From the NCBI GenBank assembly GCA_000632805.1, contig CP007444.1:248001-312000 (forward strand): DNA of 64,000 bases. Reading direction: 5' to 3'. Of this stretch, positions 9,818 to 18,557 are shown piece by piece; position 1 is the stretch's first letter; the number at the start of each line of letters is the position of its first letter. The stretch comes from Dyella jiangningensis. GTDB taxonomy: Bacteria; Pseudomonadota; Gammaproteobacteria; Xanthomonadales; Rhodanobacteraceae. The position numbers were made by a program, and so were the translations under genes. The notes under the pieces were generated by a model. That model made no database searches, was not told where the DNA came from, and saw only the letters and a program-made list of their open reading frames with translations.

Positions 9818-10918
9818 ATGACCGAGAAGACCGTACTCAATGACACCCACCGCGCGCTGGGTGCGCGCATGGTCGATTTCGGCGGCTGGGACATGCCGAT
9901 CAACTACGGCTCGCAGATCGAGGAGCATCACGTCGTGCGCCGCGACGCCGGCATGTTTGACGTCTCGCACATGACGGTGGTGGACCTGCATGGCCCGCGC
10001 ACGCGCGAGTTCCTGCGCCATCTCGTCGCCAACAATGTCGACAAGCTGAAGGTGCAGGGCAAGGCGCTCTATACGTGCATGCTCAACGAGCAGGGCGGCG
10101 TGGTGGACGACCTGATCGTCTACTTCCTGGGCGAGGAGTTTTTCCGCCTGGTCGTGAACGCGGCTACCCGCGCCAAGGACCTGGCATGGATCGAACAGCA
10201 CGCGAAGGCGTTCGACGTGCAGGTCAAGGAGCGCCCCGACTTCGCCATGATCGCCGTACAGGGCCCCAACGCCCGCGCCAAGGTGATCGGCCTGTTGGCC
10301 GAAGTTGACCATGAGCGCATCGGCAAGCTCGGCAAGTTCGCCGCCGCCGCCGCACAAGGCCCGCATGGCATGCCGTTGTTCGTGGCGCGTACCGGTTATA
10401 CCGGTGAGGACGGCTTCGAAATCATCGTCCCGCAGGAGCACGCCGTGGCCTTGTGGGAAGCGCTCGCTGCCGCAGGCGTCGCCCCGGCTGGCCTCGGCGC
10501 GCGCGACACGCTGCGCCTGGAAGCGGGCATGAATCTCTACGGCCAGGATATGGACGACGACGTATCGCCATGGGAGGCCAACCTCGGCTGGACCATCGCG
10601 CTGGATGAAGGCCGCGACTTCATCGGTCGCAAGGCGCTGGAGGCGCAGAAGGCGGCTGGCGTGAAGCGCGTCATGGTTGGCCTCGTGCTCGACGAGAAAG
10701 GCGTGTTGCGCCACGGGCAGACCGTGCTCACCGCCAACGGTAACGGCGAAGTCCTCTCCGGCAGCTTCGCGCCCACCCTCAACAAGGCGGTCGCTTTCGC
10801 ACGCATTCCGGCGGGCGAGCCGGGCGACGTGCGGGTCGATATCCGCGGCAAGGAGGTGCCGGTGCGCGTGGTGAAGTATCCGTTCGTGCGCGACGGCAAG
10901 CCCTGCGAGGGCATCTGA
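9818..10918 (+). CDS. gcvT: Glycine cleavage system aminomethyltransferase (T protein)
   Basis: A 366-residue T protein that transfers the methylene group from aminomethylated lipoyl-H protein to tetrahydrofolate, releasing ammonia. The N-terminus reads [21 protein letters not shown]. The folate-binding and catalytic regions [25 protein letters not shown] and [20 protein letters not shown] are all present, and the length is normal. gcvH follows after 103 bases. gcvP is not in the window. Confidence 0.96.
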   Translation: MTEKTVLNDTHRALGARMVDFGGWDMPINYGSQIEEHHVVRRDAGMFDVSHMTVVDLHGPRTREFLRHLVANNVDKLKVQGKALYTCMLNEQGGVVDDLIVYFLGEEFFRLVVNAATRAKDLAWIEQHAKAFDVQVKERPDFAMIAVQGPNARAKVIGLLAEVDHERIGKLGKFAAAAAQGPHGMPLFVARTGYTGEDGFEIIVPQEHAVALWEALAAAGVAPAGLGARDTLRLEAGMNLYGQDMDDDVSPWEANLGWTIALDEGRDFIGRKALEAQKAAGVKRVMVGLVLDEKGVLRHGQTVLTANGNGEVLSGSFAPTLNKAVAFARIPAGEPGDVRVDIRGKEVPVRVVKYPFVRDGKPCEGI

Positions 10919-11021
10919 TCCCGCATCACTACTCGGCGGCATGCATCCCATGTTGCCAGGCAGGTGAAGCGGCTAGAATTGCCGCTCCACCATCACCCGA
11001 CATCAACGACTGGATCCGATC

Positions 11022-11417
11022 ATGAGCGAGATTCCCGGCGATCTGAAATTCCTCAAGTCCCACGAATGGGCTCGCGTCGAAGACGACGGCCTGGTGCGCG
11101 TGGGTATCTCCGACCATGCCCAGGGCCAGCTGGGTGACCTCGTCTACGTCGAGCTGCCGGAAATCGGTGCCGCCGTGCAGGCCGGTCATGGCGTGGCGGT
11201 GGTCGAGTCGGTCAAGGCCGCCTCTGACATCTATTCCCCGGTATCGGGCGAGATCGTTGCGGTCAACGAAGCCCTCAACGACAAGCCGGAAACCATCAAT
11301 GAAGACGCCTTCGGCGACGGCTGGATCTTCCTGGTTCGCGCCAGCGATCGCGGCGAATTGAACGAACTGCTCGATGCCGACGCTTACGCGGAACTGGTCG
11401 AAAACGAAGACCACTGA
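11022..11417 (+). CDS. gcvH: Glycine cleavage system H protein
   Basis: A 131-residue lipoyl carrier protein that shuttles the aminomethyl group between the P and T proteins and hydride to the L protein. The lipoylated lysine is K65 in [18 protein letters not shown]. Typical landmarks [13 protein letters not shown] and [21 protein letters not shown] are present. It follows gcvT and is closed by a strong terminator. Between the two genes there is a weak promoter-like pair (TTGCCA at 10953 and TAGAAT at 10974, spacing 15), so separate expression is possible. Confidence 0.97.
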   Translation: MSEIPGDLKFLKSHEWARVEDDGLVRVGISDHAQGQLGDLVYVELPEIGAAVQAGHGVAVVESVKAASDIYSPVSGEIVAVNEALNDKPETINEDAFGDGWIFLVRASDRGELNELLDADAYAELVENEDH

Positions 11418-11440
11418 TCCCCGCATTCGACGCTTTGCCC

Positions 11441-11475
11441 GACGCCGGCCGCCCCAAGCGGCCGGCGTCTTTTTT
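11441..11475 (+). terminator. Rho-independent terminator of gcvH
   Basis: A perfect 12-bp stem (GACGCCGGCCGC at 11441-11452 with its complement at 11458-11469), a five-base loop CCCAA, then six T residues at 11470-11475. It lies 24 bases after the gcvH stop. Confidence 0.95.
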
Positions 11476-12038
11476 GAGTGACGAGTGCTCTGCATCACAT
11501 TCGCCGAGGTCTTCGTTTCTGGTTCGGATGACTTCGAAAATCGATGCATCGCGTCTCGACGTCCATGCCGTTAGAAGTCCAATACGAAGGTGGACGATCG
11601 GGCGGGGCGGACCTTCGTGGAGGTCGTTCGGCGTCCTCAGGCGTCGGTTGACGGGGTCGGGGCGGCATTCTGTCCCTACCCGCCAAAGAAAATTTCAGTC
11701 GTGTTTTGTTCATCCAAAATGGGGCACCGGAGAGGCGCGCGCGGCATGAGACAGTCGCGCCAGGATGAATGAGACAGTCCATTGCCGGCCATTAGTCCTA
11801 TTTGACTTATATGCCTTGTTTTAAGCGGTTTTATGCATTTTGAGATAATCGATGCATGGTTTCGTTTAGCGGTATGGACGTCTGATCAAAAATGCATCAA
11901 GACCCCCTCAGGCCTTGTCGGGCGGGGGTTTGGACCCTCCTGGGGGTGGGTGAAACGGATTGATTTCGTGTTTAAAATCAATTGACAGCTGAAATCTTCA
12001 GGAATAGCTTTCGCATCGGAACACGGAGAACGGGTGCC
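11476..12038. other. 563-base intergenic leader before the metJ-like gene, locally AT-richer
   Basis: I see no convincing gene here. From about 11790 the base composition is clearly more AT-rich than the surroundings. A -10-like GATAAT is at 11844-11849. Two adjacent 8-mers at 11868-11883, AGCGGTAT and GGACGTCT, resemble MetJ metboxes (5 of 8 and 7 of 8 to AGACGTCT). G/C-rich segments at about 11900-11955 could fold into hairpins. A TTGACA hexamer is at 11982-11987, with only a poor -10 (TAGCTT) 17 bases later. The long leader suggests regulated expression of the downstream gene. Confidence 0.4.
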
Positions 12039-12605
12039 ATGGCAACATCGAAATTCATCAAACCTTATATCGAGCATGGAGAGAAAGCCGGCGCAGTACG
12101 CAAGATCACGGTGTCGATTCCCTTGCACGTGTTGAGGCCCCTATCTGACGAACGCACCCGGCGTCAGGTAAACAATCTTCGGCACGCCACCAATAGCGAT
12201 CTGCTTGTGGAGGCGTTCCTACATGCTTTTACTGGGCAACCACTGCCAACTGATGAGGAGCTGAGACGAACTATGGCCACTGCCAAGAAAGCCGCAAAGA
12301 AACCCGCCGCCAAGAAGGCGAGCAAGAAGACCGCTGTGAAGAAGGCCGCCGCGAAGAAGCCGGTTGCCCGCAAGCCGGCCGCCAAGAAGGCTGCCAAGAA
12401 GGTCGCCAAGAAGGCTGTTGCTAAGAAGCGCCCGGCTGCCGCCAAGAAGGCTGCCGTGAAGAAGGTTGCTACCAAGAAGGTGGCGAAGAAGGCCACTGCC
12501 AAGAAGCGCACCGTGAAGAAGGCCGCTGCCGCCAAGGTGGTCAAGGCCACCAAGGCTGCCAAGGCCCCCAAGGCTGCTAAGGCTGCTAAGGCTGCCAAGA
12601 AGTAA
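12039..12605 (+). CDS. metJ: MetJ methionine repressor core fused to a histone H1-like Lys/Ala-rich tail
   Basis: A 188-residue chimera. Residues 1-77 match the MetJ repressor very closely: [20 protein letters not shown], then the run from [17 protein letters not shown] to [13 protein letters not shown] (37-70). MetJ is a ribbon-helix-helix repressor using S-adenosylmethionine as corepressor; its DNA-contacting strand (KITVSIP, 22-28) and its SAM-pocket region are present. The usual C-terminal helix (about 30 residues in E. coli) is missing. Instead residues 79-188 are a tail of about 42 Lys and 42 Ala in 110 residues (AAKKPAAKK-type repeats), resembling histone H1/AlgP-like bacterial proteins. 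The ATG at 12039 follows GGAG at 12025-12028. M79 (ATG 12273) could be an internal start. The target is probably the metX operator at 45.5 kb. Confidence 0.85.
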   Translation: MATSKFIKPYIEHGEKAGAVRKITVSIPLHVLRPLSDERTRRQVNNLRHATNSDLLVEAFLHAFTGQPLPTDEELRRTMATAKKAAKKPAAKKASKKTAVKKAAAKKPVARKPAAKKAAKKVAKKAVAKKRPAAAKKAAVKKVATKKVAKKATAKKRTVKKAAAAKVVKATKAAKAPKAAKAAKAAKK

Positions 12606-12946
12606 GCTTTACCAATAATAGGTAATACCGACTTTTCTCCCCGCGGTGCCCAGCGCGGGGGGAGTCCTTCGAAAGAGCGATTCGTCCCGGCCCATGCCGG
12701 GACGCTTCGTTTCCGGGGTGCGAAAAATTCCTAGCGCGTCGCCGGCGCAATGCCATAGCGATGCCGCAAGTGCGCGGGGACCTTCCGAAGTGTGCATCTT
12801 GGCCGCGAAGCTATGTGCGATTTGCCGTAGTGCTGCATTGCGGTTACCTTTCGCACATCCGCGCCGCGGCGAGCCTGGGGAGGCTGCCGCTCCTGGATTC
12901 ACAGGGGGAAAAAGCGCGGGTATCTGATGCCACTCGGTGAGAGATC
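12606..12946. other. 341-base intergenic stretch with two G/C-rich hairpins
   Basis: After the metJ-like gene there is a hairpin at about 12637-12665 (CTCCCCGC pairing imperfectly with GCGGGGGGAG). A second lies at about 12687-12705 (TCCCGGC-CCAT-GCCGGGA). Neither is followed by a T-tract, so neither is a standard terminator. No gene is recognised. The promoter for the TonB-like gene should be in the later part. Confidence 0.4.
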
Positions 12947-13987
12947 ATGGATACCCGATACACACGTCATTCGCGCCGTCGGGCGCGTGGGGCCATTCGG
13001 CCCGCTGCCATCGCCATTGTTGCTGTCGTCGCCGTGCTTGCGGCAGCGTCGTGGTTCCTCATTATCAAGCCGCACCAGGAGCTGATGGACACCGAAGCCG
13101 GTGGCCATCCGTCGACCCCGGTGCAGGCCGGCTCGGTGGCGCCGCCGCCGCCGGCCAACGTGGGTGCGATGAGCATCAACCAGCTGCTCGCCGAGGCACG
13201 CAAGGCGGTGAACGAGCAGCGCCTGCTCGCGCCTGCGGGCAACAACGCCTTCGAGTTCTACCTGAAAGTGCTGGAGAAGCAGCCGGGCAACCAGGTGGCG
13301 TCCGATGCGCTGCGCGAGACCTTTCCGGTCGGTGCGAGCGTGGCGGAACAGTCGATCAACCAGCGCGACTTCAATGACGCGCAGCGCCAGATCGACCTGC
13401 TGGCGAAAGCCGATCCGGCCAACTACACGCTGACCATCCTTCGCTCCAAGCTCGATGCCCAGCGCAAGCTGCAGGATCGCGAGCAGCAGCAGGCGTCTGA
13501 CAAGGAGAAGGCGGCGCAGCTCGCTGCGCAGAAAGCGGCGTCGGACAAGGCCGAGGCGGATCGTCAGGCGGCCGAGGCGCAGCAGCGGTCGCTGGCCGAG
13601 CAGCAGCAGCGCGCGGCGCAGGCACGCCTGGCGCAGCAGCAACAGCAGAGCGAGTCGCGTCAGCAGCAGGCGGCGACCACGACGGCCGCAGCTGGCGACG
13701 GTGGTGCGGCGGGCGGCACGCATGGGCCGGTGCTCGTGCGCAACGTCAATCCGCGCTATCCGACGACGGCGGTGCGTGCCAACCAGGAAGGTTGGGTGGA
13801 GGTGACCTTCACCATCACGCCGGAAGGCAACGTCGACGACGTGAAGGTGGTGGATGCCGAGCCACGCCATGTATTCGACCGCGCGGCGGTGGAGGCGGTG
13901 AGCCGCTGGAAGTACCAGCCGGCTACGCAGAATGGCACGCCGATCGCCGCACAGGACAAGCGTCGCATTGTGTTCAAGCTCAACTGA
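12947..13987 (+). CDS. TonB-family energy transducer with long Gln/Ala-rich linker
   Basis: A 346-residue protein. A short basic N-terminus is followed by one transmembrane helix at about 20-40 (AIAIVAVVAVLAAASWFLII). A periplasmic region follows, with a charged, Gln/Ala-rich coiled-coil-like segment at about 165-235. A TonB C-terminal domain occupies about 255-346 (VNPRYPTTAVRANQEGWVEV, then AVSRWKYQPA). TonB proteins couple the proton motive force, through ExbB-ExbD, to outer-membrane receptors. No exbB or exbD is adjacent, so this is probably one of several TonB paralogues. A terminator follows 45 bases after the stop. The two TonB-dependent receptors in the window (53.9 and 61.6 kb) are possible clients, but nothing links them directly. 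Confidence 0.85.
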   Translation: MDTRYTRHSRRRARGAIRPAAIAIVAVVAVLAAASWFLIIKPHQELMDTEAGGHPSTPVQAGSVAPPPPANVGAMSINQLLAEARKAVNEQRLLAPAGNNAFEFYLKVLEKQPGNQVASDALRETFPVGASVAEQSINQRDFNDAQRQIDLLAKADPANYTLTILRSKLDAQRKLQDREQQQASDKEKAAQLAAQKAASDKAEADRQAAEAQQRSLAEQQQRAAQARLAQQQQQSESRQQQAATTTAAAGDGGAAGGTHGPVLVRNVNPRYPTTAVRANQEGWVEVTFTITPEGNVDDVKVVDAEPRHVFDRAAVEAVSRWKYQPATQNGTPIAAQDKRRIVFKLN

Positions 13988-14032
13988 CGGTCGGCCGGTC
14001 GCGCGATGGCGTGACCGCCGTGCATGAAGAAG

Positions 14033-14066
14033 GGCGCCGCACGGAGACACGCGGCGCCTTTTCTTT
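14033..14066 (+). terminator. Rho-independent terminator after the TonB-like gene
   Basis: A perfect 8-bp stem GGCGCCGC (14033-14040) with GCGGCGCC (14051-14058), a ten-base loop, and a T-rich tail TTTTCTTT (14059-14066). It lies between convergent genes. Confidence 0.8.
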
Positions 14067-14081
14067 GATCACCCGAAGGTT

Positions 14082-15404
14082 TCAGTTGCCTGAGAAGTCA
14101 TGTTTGGCGCCGCGACCGCTGGCGGCCGTCCTGCCCTTGCTGCGGGTCTTGACCCTGGCAGCGGCGGCGGGGGTCGTCTTCGGGGCGCTGCCTTCGATGC
14201 CGGCCCAGTCCACATGTGGAAGGCCGAGCAATTCGTCGAACACCATGGGCATCAGGCCGGCCGGTGTCGGGCCGGAGGAGTTCCACATCGTCACCACGCC
14301 GATGCGGTACTTCGGCAGGAAGCCGATCATCGTGCGGTAGCCTTCGACGGCGCCGGCGTGGAACACCATGGTCTCGCCTTCGTAATCGAACACACGCCAG
14401 CCCAACGCATACGACGCATCCGACAATCGCGCGCGGCGCCAGGGCGAGGAGTGCAGCTCCACCGGCGTGGCGACCTCGGGCGTGTGCAAGGTGTCCAGCA
14501 GCTTGGCCGGCAAGACGTCCGGACGGCCACCCATCTGCGCGATCAGCCATTGCTCCATGTCGCGCAGGCTGGCGTTGACGCCCGCGGCTGGCGCCACGCG
14601 GTAGTAGGCCTGCTTGGGCTCGAACGGCATCCATCCATTGCTGGTCTGCCGATGCGGCCGTGCCCAGCTCTTGCTCTCCTCCAGGCCCTCGCGACCGTAG
14701 CTGGCCGTCTTCATGCCCAGGGGAAAGAAGATGCGCTTGTCGACCTGGCGGCTGAAGAAGTCGCCGGTCTGCGCGTAGACGATGTCGCCGATCAGGCTGA
14801 AGGCGATGTTCTGGTAGCCATAGCACTGGCCCACGTCGCAGGTGAGCGTGACCTCGTCCAGCTTGCGCGCGAGTTCCTCGTAGGGAATGTTCTCCTCGAG
14901 CATGTTGTCGTAGGTGTTCTTCGGCAGGCCGAGGCGCTGGCCGAGGATGTCGCGCACGGTGGCCTGTTCGGCAGCGCTGTCGTTCTTGAGATGGAAAAAC
15001 GGCAGCACCGCCGTGAGCTTGGTATCCCAGTTCAGCTTGCCGTCGCCCACCAGCACACCGGTCAGTGCGGTGGCGAAGGCCTTGGAAAGCGAGGCGAGGC
15101 GAAACACGGTTTCCGGCGTGACCGGTTCGCGTGTCGTGGCGTTGGCGTAACCGATGGTGTCTTCGAACACGACCTTGTCGTCGACCACCACGGCTGTCGC
15201 AAGGCCGGCCACTTCATTGCGCTGGTCCAGGCGTTCCAGCCATTGCTGGTAAGCGCTCAGCGCCTCCTTGAGGCGATCGGGCGGCAATGTCTGCGGAGTG
15301 GCAGCAGCAGAGTCGGCGGGCGGCGTGGCGGCGCGCGCAGGCAGCGGGACGAGAGACAATCCCAGTGCCGCGACGACGACCAGTGAAATCGTGCGAAACG
15401 TCAT
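14082..15404 (-). CDS. Secreted class C beta-lactamase-fold serine hydrolase
   Basis: A 440-residue protein with an N-terminal signal peptide (about 1-26, ending PLPARAA) and a beta-lactamase/penicillin-binding-protein (AmpC-like, S12) fold. The catalytic SxxK is S105-L-S-K108, the YxN motif is Y197-Q-N199, and a late HAGAVEGY supplies the third motif region. Family members include esterases, D-aminopeptidases and beta-lactamases, and the substrate cannot be read here. The ATG at 15404 is chosen because it begins the signal peptide; an upstream in-frame ATG would add eleven charged residues. The C-terminus ends in a Lys/Arg-rich low-complexity tail (RVKTRSKGRTAASGRGAKHD), which is unusual for a periplasmic enzyme. 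Confidence 0.8.
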   Translation of the reverse strand: MTFRTISLVVVAALGLSLVPLPARAATPPADSAAATPQTLPPDRLKEALSAYQQWLERLDQRNEVAGLATAVVVDDKVVFEDTIGYANATTREPVTPETVFRLASLSKAFATALTGVLVGDGKLNWDTKLTAVLPFFHLKNDSAAEQATVRDILGQRLGLPKNTYDNMLEENIPYEELARKLDEVTLTCDVGQCYGYQNIAFSLIGDIVYAQTGDFFSRQVDKRIFFPLGMKTASYGREGLEESKSWARPHRQTSNGWMPFEPKQAYYRVAPAAGVNASLRDMEQWLIAQMGGRPDVLPAKLLDTLHTPEVATPVELHSSPWRRARLSDASYALGWRVFDYEGETMVFHAGAVEGYRTMIGFLPKYRIGVVTMWNSSGPTPAGLMPMVFDELLGLPHVDWAGIEGSAPKTTPAAAARVKTRSKGRTAASGRGAKHDFSGN

Positions 15405-15589
15405 GTTGCCTGAACGTTGGCGGCGCCCGATGGGCACCGATGGAATGGAGTCGGCACCGGACGCTGCCGGGCCAGTCGGTTTGCGAGCCGGAATCCTTCC
15501 ATGACGCCGCGCGAGAGTACCGCAGGAAACCCTGAAAAGTCCCTGTCGCGGCGGTTTGGAGGGCGGGTATTAAGACCGCGTGAGGACGC

Positions 15590-17182
15590 CTAGGTTGCGC
15601 CCAGGATCAGCTCGCTCGCCCGCTCGGCCATCATGATCACGGGCGCGTTGGTGTTGCCGCTGGGCAGACTCGGCATCGCCGACGCATCCACAACGCGCAG
15701 GCCTTCCACGCCGCGCACGCGCAGCTCGCTGTCGAGCGGAGCGCCCGCGTCGCTACCCATGCGGCACGTACCTGCCGGGTGATAGATGGTCTCGGCCTTG
15801 CGACGGATGAAGTCGATGTACTCCGCGTCGGTCTGCAACGCGCGTTCCGGAAAGATGGGCGCCCCGCGATAGGGTGCGAATGCCGGCTGCGCGAGAATCT
15901 CGCGGGACAGGCGGGCAGCTTCGACCATGCGTTGCAGATCGTGTCCCTCGGCGTCGCCCAGGTAGTTCGCATGGATGGCGATCGGCTGCGAAGAATCGGG
16001 GGAGCGAAGCCTCAGCTGTCCGTGGCTGCGAGGATGCAGATAACAGGCGTGGACGGTATAGCCGTAGCCTGGCAGGCGATGGCGTCCGTGATCGTCCAGC
16101 TGCGCGGGCACGAAATGAAACTGGATGTCGCAGCGTTCGTCCGTGGCCAGCCGGCTGCGCACGAAGCCGCCAGCCTCCGCCACGTTGGAGGTGCCCGGTC
16201 CGTTACGGTAAAGCAGGAAACGCCAGCCTGCGGCGAGCTCGTTGAGATGGTCGTAGGAGATCTTCTGCGTGCTGCCGTCGAGCGTGCAGATGTCCAGATG
16301 GTCCTGCAGGTGAGCGCCGACGTCGGGATGGTCGGCCTGCACGGTGATGCCGTGCTCGCGAAGATGATCCGCCGGGCCGACGCCGGAGAGCATCAGCAAT
16401 TGCGGCGTGTTGATGGCACCGCCGGCAAGAATGATTTCGCCGGCCTCGATCGTCGCCGTGTCACCCTGAAGCTGCACGCCCACGGCGTGCCCATCGCGGA
16501 TGATTACCCGGGCGACCGCCGCCTTGGTACGTACGTCGAGATGGCTGCGCTGCCGGGAAGGCTTCAGGTAGGCCACGGCCGTGGAGCAGCGTCGGCCATC
16601 GCGCTGGGTGACCTGATAGAGGCCGAAGCCTTCCTGCGTCGGCCCGTTGAAGTCGTCATTGCGCGGAAAACCGGCGCTGACGCCGGCATCGACGAAAGCC
16701 GCCGACAATTTGTTGTGGTAGCGCAGGTCGCTCACTCCGAGCGGCCCGCCCACGCCATGCAGCGCGCTGGCGCCACGCGTGTTGTCTTCGCTGCGGATGA
16801 ACCAGGGCAATACCTGCTCCCATGACCAGCGCGCATCGTCGGTCGCCTGCGCCCAGCGGTCGTAGTCGCCGGGCACGCCACGCGCGTAGACCATCGCGTT
16901 GATCGCGCTGGAGCCGCCCAGGGTCTTGCCGCGCGGCCACCACAATCGGCGGTTGTGCAGCTGCGGCTCTGGCTCGGTCTGGTAGTTCCAGTTGAAGTGC
17001 CGGTTGTTGGCCAGGCGGGCGATGCCCGCAGGCATGTGGATCAGCGGATGCCAGTCGCTTGGTCCCGCTTCCAGCAGCAACACGCGCTTGCCGGGATGAG
17101 CGCTCAAGCGGTTGGCCAACACGCAACCGGCCGAACCGGCCCCCACGATGATGTAGTCGTACGTCACTTCGCCCCCGCCCAT
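15590..17182 (-). CDS. GMC-family FAD-dependent oxidoreductase (choline dehydrogenase-like)
   Basis: A 530-residue glucose-methanol-choline oxidoreductase. The FAD-binding motif is GAGSAGCVLANRLS near the N-terminus. The GMC signatures PRGKTLGGSSAINAMVYARG and GAINTPQLLMLSGVGP are present, and the active-site histidine lies in the YHPAGTCRMG segment. This family oxidises alcohols; choline dehydrogenase is the closest well-known relative. No betaine aldehyde dehydrogenase or BetI is next to it, so a choline role is unproven. The start is ATG 17182, with a GTG nine bases upstream as an alternative. The divergent transporter gene begins 37 bases away, so the promoters overlap. Confidence 0.88.
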   Translation of the reverse strand: MGGGEVTYDYIIVGAGSAGCVLANRLSAHPGKRVLLLEAGPSDWHPLIHMPAGIARLANNRHFNWNYQTEPEPQLHNRRLWWPRGKTLGGSSAINAMVYARGVPGDYDRWAQATDDARWSWEQVLPWFIRSEDNTRGASALHGVGGPLGVSDLRYHNKLSAAFVDAGVSAGFPRNDDFNGPTQEGFGLYQVTQRDGRRCSTAVAYLKPSRQRSHLDVRTKAAVARVIIRDGHAVGVQLQGDTATIEAGEIILAGGAINTPQLLMLSGVGPADHLREHGITVQADHPDVGAHLQDHLDICTLDGSTQKISYDHLNELAAGWRFLLYRNGPGTSNVAEAGGFVRSRLATDERCDIQFHFVPAQLDDHGRHRLPGYGYTVHACYLHPRSHGQLRLRSPDSSQPIAIHANYLGDAEGHDLQRMVEAARLSREILAQPAFAPYRGAPIFPERALQTDAEYIDFIRRKAETIYHPAGTCRMGSDAGAPLDSELRVRGVEGLRVVDASAMPSLPSGNTNAPVIMMAERASELILGAT

Positions 17183-17218
17183 GACTGTCACGACCGCATG
17201 CTAGTCTGATAGGGACCT

Positions 17219-18550
17219 TTGCTGGAAACGCCGGTGACTACCACCCGACCTGCCACAGCGAACGAAGGCCTCACATCGGTGCTTTCGACCGTGGCTTTCT
17301 TCTTCGTGATGATGGCCTACTACATCATCCGGCCCGTGCGCGAACAACTCAGCGGCGCCGTCGGATCGAGGGAACTGCCCTTGTTCTACGGCATCACGTT
17401 CGTCGTGATGCTGCTGCTGACGCCCGTGTTCGGCGCCATGGTGTCGCGTTTCTCGCGCAAGCGGCTGCTTGGCTGGAGCTACAGCTTCTTCGTGTTGTGC
17501 CTCGTCGCATTCGTGCCGGCCTTCGTGCTGCAGGATCGCATCGGGGCGCGCGAACTCGGCTCGGTGTTCTTCGTCTGGGTGAGCGTGTTCAACCTGTTCG
17601 TCGTGTCGCTGTTCTGGAGCCTCATGGCGGACATCTTCCAGAGCGAGCAGGCAAGACGGGTCTTTCCCGCCATCGCGCTGGGCGGCATGGCCGGCGCCGT
17701 CACTGGCCCGGGGTTCGGCAAGCTGCTGGTTGGGGTGATCGGCGTGCCGGCCTTGCTGGTGGTGTCAGCCATCGCCTTGCTCGTTGCGCTGGGCCTGGTG
17801 CTTACCTTGTCCACGCGCTACGACCATTGCTCACTCGGTGCGCACGACGAGGCCGTTGGTGGGTCGCTGTGGGCTGGCATCAAGGAATCCTGGACGCGGC
17901 CGTTCCTGCGTTACATGGCCGTGCTGATGGTGCTGGGCGATGGCATCGGCACGCTGGCTTATGCGCTGATGGCCGATTACACCTACGCGCACTATCCCGA
18001 TCGCGTCGCCCGGACCAACTTCTATTACAACCTCGACTGGGCCACCAACATCCTGGGCGCGGTGCTGCAGCTCACGCTCACGCGCTGGCTGCTGGTGCGC
18101 AAGGGAGCGGGCTGGGGCCTGGTCGTGCCGGCGCTGGTCAATCTCGCGCTGCTGCTGCTCGTGATGATTTTCGGCATCGGCAACATCAGCGCTTTTGGAT
18201 GGGCCGTGCCCATGCTCGCGATCATGATGGTCGGCACGCGCGGCTTCGCCTATGGCATGACCAAGCCCGCGTCCGATGCGCTGTATACGCGTGTACCGCG
18301 CGAGACGCGCTACAAGGGCAAGAACTTCGTGGAGACGACCATCTGGCGTTTTGGCGACTTCGTGGTCACCACCGGGGTCAATTTGCTTGGATCGCTAGGC
18401 GTGGCGGTCGCCGGCATGGCCGGCATCGGCGCCGGCATTTCCGCATTGGCGACCTGGGTCGCCGGGCGCGCCGGCCGTTCGCCCGACCTGCTACCCGAGC
18501 AACCGGCCACAACGGCTTCGCCCCAGGCCGCGCGGGCAGCCCAGGCGTGA
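17219..18550 (+). CDS. Npt-type/MFS-like membrane transporter (nucleotide transporter-related)
   Basis: A 443-residue polytopic membrane protein with about 11-12 hydrophobic helices. The YYIIRPVREQLSGAVGSRELP stretch, followed by LFWSLMADIFQSEQARRVFP, resembles the Npt1/Npt2 (ATP:ADP antiporter-like) family found in free-living bacteria, where the substrate is unknown. The start is uncertain. A TTG at 17219 follows AGGG, but a GTG at 17234, preceded by GGAA, gives 438 residues and may be the real start. It shares a very short upstream region with the divergent GMC oxidoreductase and converges on the CBS gene with a 7-base gap. Confidence 0.75.
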   Translation: MLETPVTTTRPATANEGLTSVLSTVAFFFVMMAYYIIRPVREQLSGAVGSRELPLFYGITFVVMLLLTPVFGAMVSRFSRKRLLGWSYSFFVLCLVAFVPAFVLQDRIGARELGSVFFVWVSVFNLFVVSLFWSLMADIFQSEQARRVFPAIALGGMAGAVTGPGFGKLLVGVIGVPALLVVSAIALLVALGLVLTLSTRYDHCSLGAHDEAVGGSLWAGIKESWTRPFLRYMAVLMVLGDGIGTLAYALMADYTYAHYPDRVARTNFYYNLDWATNILGAVLQLTLTRWLLVRKGAGWGLVVPALVNLALLLLVMIFGIGNISAFGWAVPMLAIMMVGTRGFAYGMTKPASDALYTRVPRETRYKGKNFVETTIWRFGDFVVTTGVNLLGSLGVAVAGMAGIGAGISALATWVAGRAGRSPDLLPEQPATTASPQAARAAQA

Positions 18551-18557
18551 TATCCGC

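Noticed and set aside
12164-12598. Long antisense frame rich in Ala/Leu/Phe opposite the histone-like tail
   Set aside because: It is the forced antisense translation of Lys/Ala codon repeats (AAG and GCC read backwards) and has no start or ribosome binding site of its own.
12273-12605. Short DNA repeats in the tail-coding region, checked as a CRISPR or satellite
   Set aside because: The repeats are codon-level AAG AAG GCC variations that preserve the reading frame; there are no fixed repeat-spacer units.
12637-12705. Hairpins after the metJ-like gene as terminators
   Set aside because: Stable stems but no T-tract on either strand at the right place.
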